In this document: piece after piece, positions 43,901 through 56,400 of the stretch
Position numbering within the stretch: the first letter of the stretch is position 1
Layout of the letters: each line of letters starts with the position of its first letter
Assembly (NCBI GenBank): GCA_032718565.1
Contig: JAVGVS010000022.1
Span: 3,015,501-3,079,500, forward strand
Length of the DNA stretch: 64,000 nt
DNA from: Distichodus sexfasciatus
Taxonomy: Eukaryota; Chordata; Actinopteri; Characiformes; Distichodontidae
Direction of reading: 5' to 3'
Program-made: the position numbers and the translations under genes
The notes under the pieces: generated by a model
Database searches by the model: none
What the model saw: only the letters and a program-made list of their open reading frames with translations
What the model was told of the DNA's origin: nothing

Positions 43901-46900
43901 ACATTGATCTCAACACAATATTTATTTTCAGAATCTCTACATATGTAATATTTTTATTCACAGGAGGTGGAAGTCACCCACTACTGATGCCTTATGATAC
44001 ACTGACAGCCAAGGAGAAGTTCAGAGACAGAGAAAAAGCTCAGGAGCTGTTCAAATTCCTACAGCTCAATGGATATGCAATCAGCAGGTGGAGACACCTG
44101 CTTTTTCATTGTCTTTCATCTTCATAGTATATTTTATACTTTGTTGCTGACGTGTTTTTAAATGTAACATCACTGATTTAATCCAGTCAATGATAATTTT
44201 CTCTGTTTATCAGAGGTCTGAAGGATATGGAGCAGGACTCTTCTTCTATGGAAAAGAGAATTGCTTACAAGTTCCTTAAGAGGCTTCTGAGCTATGTGGA
44301 TTCTGCGCAGGAGTTTATTGCTCACCTGGGTGGGTTATGACAAAAATGTAAAACTCAGTTATGCAATGTGAATAAAGAGGGGAGAGTTAGTGTATATCTA
44401 ACTTTGTCTTGCATAACGTTTTACAGAGGCTATGGCCTCCAGTGGAAAAACAGACAAATCCCCTCATGAACAAGAAATCAAATTCTTTGCAAAGGTATGA
44501 ATGGAAAAATATCTTACAATTAAAACATCCACCATCAAAATTCTTCATAGATACTGCTTAAGCTCACATCCATAACTATTTTACAGACTGCGAATAACAC
44601 TTCTTCTGATCCACTCCTGCCCTCAGGTCCTCTTGCCGCTGATCGATCAGTACTTTAAGAATCACTGCCTCTACTTCCTCTCCTCTCCCAGCATCAACCT
44701 AAGCAGCAGTGGTTACGCCTCCAACAAAGAGAAGGAGATGATTACTAGGTTAGGACTGCGGTCTTTAATGACGACACATGGTTCATTCTTATACATCATA
44801 AAAATGACTTGGAATACAGTGTTTTGCTTTGTTTTCTCTTTTGTCCTGCAGTCTCTTCTGTAAGCTGGCGTTGCTTGTCAGACATCGTATTTCTCTCTTT
44901 GGTAAGGTTATTAACAGCAGTTTTCTTTGGTTTGTTTTTCTTTTTGCATATAATCTAACATCATCTCTGCTCCCTCAGGAAGTGACTCTGCCACAATGGT
45001 GAGCTGTCTTCACATCCTGGCACATTCACTTGACCTCAGGTAAGAGTAAACTCCACTGAATTAAAACTTAGTTCATTACAATAATGCATTTCTACTATAA
45101 TGTGAGGTTTTAATTCAGGTTGAATCATCATATGAAGAAGTAAATATTCTGTTCCTCCTTTTGGAAGCACATCCTACAGAAATTAATAAATAAATAGATT
45201 TGTCCTAAACAGCTGCTGATCACATTTGACTGACTTTGTTCTTAGTCAAATCAGAAATCTTTAATTTTGTTTTAAAATGTTTTAAAGGAGCTGCATGTAA
45301 GAAATCTATGGCAAGTAATCATAAAATGAACCTAATATGTCACCAGAGATTAAGGAATCATGGAAATTTGAAATACTGATCTCACTGACAAAATGATTAC
45401 AATCAGAATATTCACAGTTGAAAATGTAATTAACAGCACACAAATCATGTTTATGTTTTGGTTTCGTGTTTTGACCTGTAGCGCCACCCACCGCTATCGA
45501 CCAATCATGAAGTCAGTAGCATTTCGGCATCCAGGTTGCCAGTTACCCCTGAGCTACAGCTACATACATTCTGGGTTACAAATGTCTGATGTTACTAAAA
45601 CTAATTCTCACTATGACTCTCAAAAACGTAATTGATGCTATAAATAAATACATCGCAAATAATCAAGGGTTATATAATCAACAGACGATCAACTTATGGT
45701 GTACGACTCGTCGCTTGTCATGGTAGATCCTTGTAGATTGGTTCCTGCAGGATCTGCCAACCTATCTGGCAACCTCTAGTCTGGGGAGGAGGAGAAGGGG
45801 AAACAGTGCTCTACAATATTTTGAATTCGACTGCAGTACCAGTTTTGCCTACAATCTTACTTATAGCTCCTTTAAAATGTACAATTGTCTGGGATGTTTG
45901 TTGGGTTCTTTATGCAGGACAGTGATGAAGTCTGGCTCAGAGTTGGTGAAAGCTGGAGTGAGGACGTTCTTTGAGAACGCAGCAGAAGACCTGGAGAAGA
46001 CCATGGAGAATCTGAAGCTTGGCAAGCTTGGACAGTCCCGCACCCAGATGAAGGGAGTGGCTCAGATCATCAACTACACCTCCGTGGCCCTGCTGCCCAT
46101 CCTTACCGCTCTGTTTCAGCACATCACACAGCACCAGTTTGGGGTTGACCTCCTGTGTGAGTACGCCATTCAACAATCTCCAAAAAACTTTGATGTTACA
46201 GTCCATTTGAAATATAGAATTATGCAGGAAAAATACTCTTGATCAATTTTAGACTTCTTGGAAATGTATTTGTATTTGATACGGTAAATTTAATCAAATA
46301 AAAGTCAATGCATTTTTGTGACGCCGTGTTTCAGTGGACGATGTGCAGCTGTCCTGCTACCGTATTCTGACCAGCCTCTACTCTCTGGGAACTGGCAAGA
46401 ACATTTACGTTGAGAAGTAATATCCTCATGTGGTCACTTTGGTGAAAACACATTCAAGCCTTTATTTTGTCCAAGTTAAACTTTAATTACTGTGTATTTA
46501 AAACAGGCAGCTTCCTGTTTTGGGAGAGTGTTTGGCCACTCTGGTGGGAGCTATGCCAGTGGCCTTTCTGGAGCCGGACTTGAACATGCACAACCCCTGT
46601 TCTGTCTTCAACACCAAGACGCCACGCGAGAGAGCCAGTGAGCATCCTGTTAACATCAGTTTGCCTCATACAGTATTTAAAAAAGTTCATTGTAGAACTC
46701 ATGCTGAATGCAAATCTATAAAACCTCAAATTTCAGGACTCCTTTAAAGGCGCATGAAACTTTTGAATACATTATTGGAGATGTTAAATAACAAATACAC
46801 CTTTAAGGCCAAATTGGTGATTTTACTGTTCGGCATTACATCAGATGCCTATTTAGTCATGAACCACTTCTGTCATCCCTCTATATCTGTGCATTCATCT

Positions 46901-47382
46901 CAAAAGTGCTCAGAGGTGGGTAGAGTAGCCAAAAATCTTACTCAAGTAGGAGTATTGTTACTTAAGAATTACTCAGGTAAAAGTAAAAAGTAGTCATCCA
47001 AAAATTTACTCAAGTAAGAGTAAAAAGTACTCGGTGAAAAAACTACTCAAGTACTGAGTAACTTCTGAGTAAATTAAAGATTAATTGGTTTATCATATGA
47101 TCGAATATGCAAAAATATAAAATAACAATGTACAATGTGTTTGGATATTACCAAACAATATTACATAAAAAACTTTTTTTTTTAAATCTATACAAAGTAA
47201 CATAAATTGAGGCTAATTCAGCCACAATAAACAGTACAATAATCTGTAATAACTTAATATCTTTTTTTAATAACTTTAATAACTTAATAACTCAGGCAGA
47301 GATTACACAGTAAAACAAGAACAAGTCTGTCTGTGCATAAAGTGTCTTGTGTGTGCGTGCCTGTGTGCGTGTGTGTTTGTCT

Positions 47383-47416
<34 letters not shown>

Positions 47417-50400
47417 CTGTCTGTGTTTGTGCGTGTGTATGTCTGTGCGTCTGTGTATGTATATGCGTGTGCGTGTATCTCTGTGTGTGTCCGTGTGTTT
47501 CGTGTGTGGTCATGTGACTGCCTAGCTCCGTTTGATTGGTGGAACGGTCATTTAGGAGAAAGTTTTCCGACAAAACAAACAGATCGTGCATTGGAAAACA
47601 GATGAATAAAAATAAAAGTAGCGAGCGGAATGTCGCTCAGTGTAACGGAGTAAAAGTAGCGTTATTTCTTCACAAATATACTAAAAAAAGTATGTTGTAT
47701 AAAAACTACTCTTACAAGTACAGTTTATCCAAAAAGTTACTCAAGTAAATGTAACGGAGTAAATGTAGCACGTTACTACCCACTTCTGAAAGTGCTGCTC
47801 TTAAAATACAGTTTAAAACTGTGGTGAGGACAGCAATGCAAACAAAGTGTGTGTCTTGAAATAATATGCAATGCACTATGTCAAACAAACAGTTGTTTAA
47901 CACTCATCTTGGAAGAGGTATAATTATGCAAAGTCAAAAACCTTGACAGCAAAAAAATAATTTTCTGTTTATTTTTAACTTGACTAATGCTGTTCTGCTC
48001 CCAGTCCTCAGCATGCCAGACACGGTGGAGGAGATGTGTCCTGAAATGCCTTGCCTGGACAGTTTAATGAAGGACATTCACGACATCTCCGAGTCCGGGG
48101 CGCGCTACACTGACATGCCGCACATCATTGAAGTCGTCCTGCCCATGCTGTGCAACTACCTCTCCTACTGGTGGGAAAAGGGTCCCGAGAACTCGCCAGG
48201 TGGCACAAGCTGCTGTACCACCGTCACCTCCGAACACCTCAGCCTCATCCTGGGCAACATCCTCAAGATCCTCAACAACAACCTGGGCATCGACGAGGCT
48301 TCCTGGATGAAGAGACTTGCAGGTGAGCGCTTTGTGATTCATGTGTGATAGAAATCTCTTTAACACATCCCTGAAGGTATCTCCATCACAGTCAGAAAGA
48401 CGATTAATTATTAAACACCATATGGACTAAAGCAGACTATGTTTAAAGATGACCAAGCATCAGGTCCTAAACATCATCATGCCTAGCTCTGAGGTATCCT
48501 GGTATTTTGAATAATCCCTGTTTGTATTAAATAAAATAAATCTAGTAGAATTCAGCAGTGTTTTGGCAATGCTTATTATGAATTTTCACGTGGAAGTTAT
48601 GCTAAAATAATTTTGAATTAAAATAAGTTTTGAATTGCTTTTGCAAAAAAAAAAATGTTTAAATAAGGTTCTTTGAGGAATTTGAGGAAAATAAGTATTA
48701 AGTTGTACTCAGTTGGCCCTTGTGTTTCCTGTGTACATACATTAAGGATTGTAAAGATTAAGAGAAACTGGTGAAGGATTTATAAGACTGTCATAGATGC
48801 AAGAAAAGCTGTGCAACAGCGTCTGGGTCTAGATCTGGACTGGACTCCACATGTTTTTCATGTATTTATTCCCCTGCCGTGGCTCTTTAGGGACTAGGGG
48901 CTGCCATATGTGATGTGGCAATGTCTGTTGTGAAAAGCTCTGATACAGATACAATGGAATCAAATTTTTGTTCAGTGTACACCCAGCCAATCATCAGTAA
49001 GGCAGGAGCGGACCTCCTACGTACCCACTTCCTCCCCACGCTGGAGAAGCTGAAGAAGAAGACCGTGAAAGTGGTGGCCGAGGAGGAGCTGCTGAGGGCG
49101 GAGAGCAGAGCAGATACCCAGGAGGCTGAGCTGCAGATTCTGGACGAGTTTGCAGTCCTCTGCAGGGATTTATATGCCTTTTACCCCATGCTCATCCGCT
49201 ACGTGGACAACAACAGGTAGCATGGCCTTGTAATATGAGTCTAATTAGAATTACGCAGCTTAGCTCATTAAAAGAGATTTCAAAAGTTGAACAAAACATC
49301 TGTGACAGATAGAAAGTATTTCGACGTGTAAATTGTGAAAGCTGAATGTCATTCCTCCACCCAGGTCTAAATGGCTGAAGCATCCTGATGCAGATTCCAC
49401 AGAGCTTTTTAAAATGGTTTCAGAGATTTTCATTCTTTGGTGTAAATCTCATGTGAGTCTGTCACGTCATTTGTTATGGAAACATCTTTATGCTCTGAAG
49501 AGCATTTCCCCATTTTCTCACAAAATGTCTTGTCTCTTCTCCAACAGAATTTCAAAAGGGAGGAGCAAAACTTTGTGGTTCAAAATGAAATCAACAACCT
49601 GGCCTTCCTAACTAGCGACAGCAAGACCAAAATGTCAAAGGTAAACTGAACTAAACTGTACTTTCTTAACCTGTGGTGATGTAATGGGATGGCTGCATGT
49701 TAATCGCATCCACCTCTTTCATTTGAGATGCTCTCACTTTTTACAACCCTAAACCTCTTACATTTGTGTTGTGTACAAGTCCGGAGGTCAGGACCAGGAG
49801 AGGAGAGGCAAGAAGCGAAAGCGGGAGCTCTACTCGGTTCAGACGTCTCTGATTGTGGCGGCTCACAAAAAGCTGCTGCCCATCGGCCTTAACATGTGCA
49901 CACCTGGAGACCAAGAACTCATCAACCTGGCCAAGATCCGCTACAGTCTGGTGAGAATCATATTACACAACACATATTACACAATCTTAAATTTACATTG
50001 ATAATTAGAAGTGTGGCCAGAGAAAACACTATATTAGGGAATTCCTCTAATATTTCTCACTTTAAAATAATGCTTTTCAATTATCATTTTTCTAGACATA
50101 TTTCAGCAATTTGACATGATCTTGAGCAGTGAAATCACTTGATTCTGTGGTCCTATTTTATGCATTGAAAAAAATCAGTTTTTCTACCTTTTTCCCCCTG
50201 ACAGAAAGACACAGATGACGAGGTGAAGGATCACCTGAAGCAGAACCTCCACCTGCAGGAGAAGGCAAGACAAAGAAAACCAACAAAACAAGTTTAATAA
50301 CATATGATTGAAAATAACTGTTGTAAAAAAAAGAATGAAACCATGTTATGAATGTAGACGGAGGACCCGGCTGTACAATGGCAGCTCAACCTCTATAAGG

Positions 50401-53400
50401 ACGTGTTGGTGAAAAGCGAAGAGCTTCCGGACGCCGATCGCACCGTCGAGAGGATACAGGGCATCTCAGCAGCCGTCTTCAGTCTGGAGCAGGTCACACC
50501 TTCTACCATAAAATATATTATAGACAGAGTATTTTTATCAGATAAAATATAGTGATCCAGTTACATTATACATGTGCCGCTTTGGTCTATTGTAGTATAG
50601 ATTATTAAAATTACATTTATATATTTAAATAGCATGTTCATTATATATATTTGCAACTCATTTTAAAGGAGATGCCGTCATTTTGTCTTTAGCTGCATGT
50701 TTTCCAAAACTGTATTGTAATTAACAATAAATATATTTGACAGTGCATTTGTTTGTTCTAATATAATGCATAGATTAATATAAAAAATTATATAAAACAA
50801 AACAGTTAAAATTTGAACATTTTTGACAACATATAGACAGTGTAATAGGCTGGATATATTGTATTTATGGGATAGTGTGTATGTTAAAAAATAGCAATTT
50901 ATAAATGTATTATTATGTGTGTATTATCTATAAATGTATTATAAAATGTATTTTGGATAAGAGCTTCTGCTAAATGCTATAATATTTGTATAAATGTTAG
51001 ACATATATGGTATGTGAGTATATTGCATTAGACATATTTTATTATATTGTTTATTTCAACAACATGCAATAAAGTGTGATATATTTCACATCCGTATGGG
51101 TAAACTGAACCGTTAGAGGACTATGTGTGTGTTTGACCCTCAGGTGGAGCAGCCTCTGAGAAACAAGAAGCTGGTCATGCAGAAGCTGCTTTCCAAACAG
51201 CGCAAGCGAGCCGTGGTGGCCTGCTTCCGCATGGCCCCGCTCTATAACCTGCCCCGGTATGTACCTGCTCTGGGATGGTTGAGCTTTCATCTAAGAAATC
51301 TGCATCACAGCGAGACACGTTTCATCTTGGTATAGGCACGTGTAGATCCAGTCATGTAGTCGTGTTCAGTGTTGGGGAAGCTGCTTTTTAACAGTATTGT
51401 TTCAAGCTACAAGCTACTTCTGATTGATTAATATAGTACGTTAAAAGTGTGAAAATCACACCAAATCACAATAAGTTTTCAGTGACGTTTTGAAAATAGT
51501 TTTAATTTTCAGCTTGCATAAGTGTGAATGTGCAAGTTCTGTCCATTTGGTCTGTCAAATTGGCCACGAATTCTTGCTTCCATCCTCACCAAGGTGGACG
51601 CCCTCTTTGTAAGCCGTATTGCAGCTGCCAAGAGCTCTCGGTGATCCAATGAGAATGTGCAGTTTAGTTACGATAGCCTAGCAGATGCCAATTCTGTGAG
51701 TTCAACCAATCACCGATCAGAAACACCTGGTAGTAAATACCTTTATAAAGGGAGGAAAATAATACTATTTTTGGTAACTATTTATCACGCTATTTGTAAA
51801 AAGAAAGTTCCGGTTAAAAGTTATAAAAGCTACAGCATTTTAAAAGTAGGTTTACTACTGATAAACTACTGAAATTATTTAAGTTAGTAATGTCTCTAAT
51901 TTTAGTTAGCTGCTCCCCAACTCTGGATGGTAATGTTTTATTACTGTTTTTACTTGATCTGTCTGAATCTGACATTATTTTCAAAAAATATTTCAGCGTT
52001 ATTTTCATTTTGTAGAAGTTATTTGCCTCGTAGAAGTTATGTCTAGTCCTCTTTCCTGTTTGCAGTCCTCCTCACCTAGGCTGTAAATCACTAGATGGAT
52101 TGAATGAATGTTCAAGTATGGCTTTTGCAGGTTTTTGACCTAGCTGATAGTCTAAAAATCTCTTCCTTTTTTGTTGTCTCTACAATACACTTCAGATACA
52201 AAAATAATAATTACTTCCTGAATGGCTATGGGTACGTTTGGCTGGAAATGGTGTACCAAACCTCCAGCTTTGACCGTCTGTTCTCCATGCTAACGGTAAT
52301 GTGGGCCTAAAAGAGACCTCATGTTCCGAAATCCCGACATCTTCCTTCCAGACCATACTTCAACCTAAGGACTGAGCACCAGCATTCAGTTTCTTCTACG
52401 GTTCTGAATGGTCACCTTCAAACTCAGCATGTGGATGAAAAATCCCAAATGACCGTGCGACCAGGCTAATGTGTTATCTCGTAAAATCCTCATAATCTGT
52501 AACTCAAAAACAGAGAAAAATAACAACGAACTTGCGACGATCAAGGTGGCCAGTCAGATGAGGCCATGAGCCGTACATCCCTCTCACCCCACCAAAATCC
52601 CTCTCTTCCAGAATGCAGCCCTGTTCCCTCCTCCCATCTCCCCTTTCCCCCCTCTCTCTCCATCCCTTCCTCTTTCCTTCCTAACCTCCCCTCTTCCCCC
52701 CCTCGACTCTTCAGGCATCGCTCTATTAATCTCTTCCTCACGGGCTATCAGAGACTATGGATAGTAGCAGAGGAGTACTCTTTTGAGGAGAAGCTAGTGC
52801 AGGACCTGGCAGTAAGTACCGGGCTGGCCTCAACGCTGCCCCGTGTGCCGTGTGTGCCCGCTGGTGCCCCCTCTGCCGCTGTTTGCCCCGCGGCCAGCAC
52901 CTTGCCCGCCGAAACACGGGAGTGCATCCCTGCCCGCCTTTCCTCCTCCTTCTCCTCCTCCTCCCGGCCCGCGTTTGCCTCCGCCGGTTGTGTGGCGTAC
53001 TGCAGACAGAGGCACGGCAGACGGGCGCTGCATGAGTCCCGCCTGCGTCCAGGCCCTTGGCATCTCGCTAGAGCAGTGTGTCTCAGCGCAGTCGCGGTAA
53101 GAGGGGCGGCACTAGCCCGCGGCGCTCCTCCTCTCTGTTTGGGTGTCGTCTTTCTTTTGTAAGTCTCGTATTTGTAAAGTGGAGAGTCGGTGGCATGTTC
53201 GCCTCATCGAGATAACCATGTCTGTGTGTGAGGTCAGGCAGTACAGTCGCTGTAAAAGTTAACCAGGAAATTTTATTCTGTTCAAAAAATGCTTTGAGAA
53301 AGTTTACGACAGTTACAACGTCCAAATATATAAACTATATTAAAAAGTTTATTGTTGAATTTGCCAGAATCTTTGAGCAGCTATAAATGGCGTTAGCATA

Positions 53401-56400
53401 CAACTGCTACTAACATGTAACAAACACGTCGGCAATATACTGTAATATTGTGAGAGCACAAAAAACTAATCTGCAGTTATTAATACAATATCACTACGCA
53501 TCCTAGAACATGCACTGCACTGCCATTTTCATTGCTGTACGAGCACTAGGGCTGGGTGATATGACCTCAAATCGGTATCACAATTAAAATTTTACATTTT
53601 ACCTTGATTACAGTTTGTTTTTGTTTGTTTTTTGCCCTCAGAGTTCACTGATAAGGTTTGCACTGTAAATACCCTCAACTTTAAAGCAGGGATATTTTTA
53701 TTTATGGAAGAGGGTGTTTGTGATTTTAAAATAAGCGAAGGAAATACCCAAATCTAGTCGCAGATTGGACAGGTGGAGTTCCAGGAAACACACACAGTAA
53801 TATGTTTGAAAGGGTCAGTACATGAACACACACTTGGGAAAGCATTAGCATCATTTTAAAAAATCAGAATAACTGTGATGGACAAGATTATGTTGATTAG
53901 AGGTTCTGAATGTCAGTTTTGATTAATTGCCCAGCCCTAATGAGCACACGCATGCATGTCTCACCATGAGCTGGTCATTTAAGCCCTAATAACACCATCC
54001 TCTCGGACGTGGTCCAGGAGCATCACATCAGGCAATGACCACGCTCTGTCCAGCATGTCATCTAAACCAGTGCTTCTCAACTCCAGTCCTGGGGCTGCAC
54101 AAGACGAGAGTTATGCTCCAACATGCTTACAAACGTACTTTTTCTGATGCATTGCACCTTTGTACATTTAAAATGTATTCAGATCTGTCTGTCTTGTGTA
54201 ACACGGCATAAGTGACTGAAACCAGGACGAGGGTTGAAAGACACTGTCTTAAGTGACATTTATGTGTGCCATGTGTAAGTGAAACTCCAACTGCATGTGA
54301 CTTGCGTGTGGATCTCTACTGAGTCAGGAAACAGTAGTCTAGCATAGTGGAGGATCAGTGCATCGTTTCACACAGAGGAGAACTAGAAGAATATTTGTCT
54401 AAAAGTCATGAGTAGAGAGTGGTGCTTAGATGCAGGTTAAGGACAGAGTGTAGAGAGGTGTGTACTCCTTTATTTGTGTTTGTGCAAGCCTGAATGTGGT
54501 CTGTGAGAGTCTTGAGAGCTTGACTCAGTCAGCTGGACTTCTTTTGGTTCTTGAAGGTGTTCCACCTCTCATCTGAAAGAGTTGATTGAAGAAGTCTTTC
54601 AGATGAGAGGTAAACTGTCATCAAGAACCAAAAGAAGAAAATATTGTCCAGTTGCTGTCGAGCACTCGAGACTTCCATGTCCTAAATGACTGAGAAGCTA
54701 CACTGTGTGTAAGACCATAGCCACTGTGTTAAAGCCCAGTAAATTCCAGTCCCAGAAAGATGCAGTAGCGTCTTAAGTTATAGAGGAAAGCTTGCATTGG
54801 AGAGGTTTAAAATGATGGATGGAGGTTTACGATGTATAACTTGTGGGGTTCCTCCTGTAGAAAACCCCAATGGTTGTGGAAAAAGATGAGGAGGAGGCTG
54901 AGGCTGAGGCCCAGCCAGACCCTCTCAACCAGCTCATCCTTCACTTCAGCCATAACGCCCTGACAGAGAGAAGGTGAGAAACTTGGCCCTCTCTTCCTCA
55001 ACAATGCATGCTGGGATATTTTACAACAGCAATTCTACTGGAGTTATGATTTAACAAAAAAAACCCAAATGTTTCATCATCTGGAAATATGATGTAATGG
55101 AAATATTTTGATGTTTAGTTTCCTGGAAGAAGATCCCTTGTATATTGCATATGCAGATATGATGGCAAAGGTATTTTTTCTTACATTAATAGATGTGCGT
55201 AACACTAGAGAAGAAATCTAATTGTGCGTGTCAAGATAAAGGGCAGTGATAAAGTATAATGATTTCTTTTTTAGAGCTGTGCAGAAGATGAAGAGGAAGA
55301 GGAGGAAGAAGGAAAAGAAAAGACATTTGAGGTCATTCGGAGAGCTGACTTAAAACTTTATCTTTGTGACAATATTGTCGGGAATATTTATAGCACTGTG
55401 CGGCATCACTAGAGATTTTTGGATTTATGTTTTTTGTTAAACTTTTAATTAGTAAACAGTCACCGTTTAAACCAAAAGTCCTCTTGCCTGACTGCCATTC
55501 AGCAGAGCTTCTAAGGATAACTATTTTTAAAAGTATAAAAGGAACATTTCTAACCTTTCATAATGATGGGCAAAGTCTTTTAAAGAGCTCTGGTTTACAG
55601 TTGGATTGCCAGTATCAAAAGAACTTCAACTTTATCAGTCCATAAAAACAGACAGGCAGTAATACAGAAACACACACTGTCTATCATCTCATCTGTGCTC
55701 TGTCTCTCTGCATGTCTGCTGTCACAGGAGAAAGAGATGGAGAAGCAGAAGATACTGTACCAGCAGGCCAGGCTTCATGCCCGCGGAGCTGCAGAGATGG
55801 TGCTCCAGATGATCAGTGCTAGCAAGGGTAAAACTGATTGGTTTCATTTCTCCGTTTTGTTTCATCATTCCCTCGTCATTAAAAGCTGATTAACAGTGCA
55901 TGATGCCTGATTTCAGGTCGGCTTGGCCCCATGGTGACTTGCACCCTAAAACTGGGTATCGCAATCCTGAACGGGGGCAATGTGGTAGTTCAGCAGGTAC
56001 GTTGTACTGCAAATATTTCTAGATCATATCTGTATTCACCCAGAAACTTTCCCATAGCTGAATATTGTCATGCTTCTATCTCAGAAAATGCTGGACTACT
56101 TGAAAGAAAAACGAGACGCTGGGTTTTTCAAAGGTTTATCTGGACTAATGCAGTCCTGCAGGTAAGTGAGATTTAGTGGATTTCCATCCATTACCTCATT
56201 TGCACATCTATGTTTCTGTGGCTCATTGTTCCTCTGTTCCTCAGTGTACTGGACTTGAATGCATTTGAGAGGCAAAATAAAGCACAGAGCCTTGGAATGG
56301 TGACTGAAGAAGGGTCAAGTGAGTCTTAGTCATGATAAGGGGAATAAAAATCATGATCCACTGTTATTGATTTCTGTTCCTCCCTCCGTATTGAGGGATT

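Noticed and set aside
47292..47605. Open frames of 90-99 residues on both strands, rich in V/C or H/T
   Set aside because: Low-complexity translation of the GT microsatellite.
53031..53096. ATG-started 21-codon frame ending at gtaaga in the GC-rich island, as an alternative first exon
   Set aside because: It would leave in phase 2 while exon w73 enters in phase 0, so it cannot feed the channel frame.
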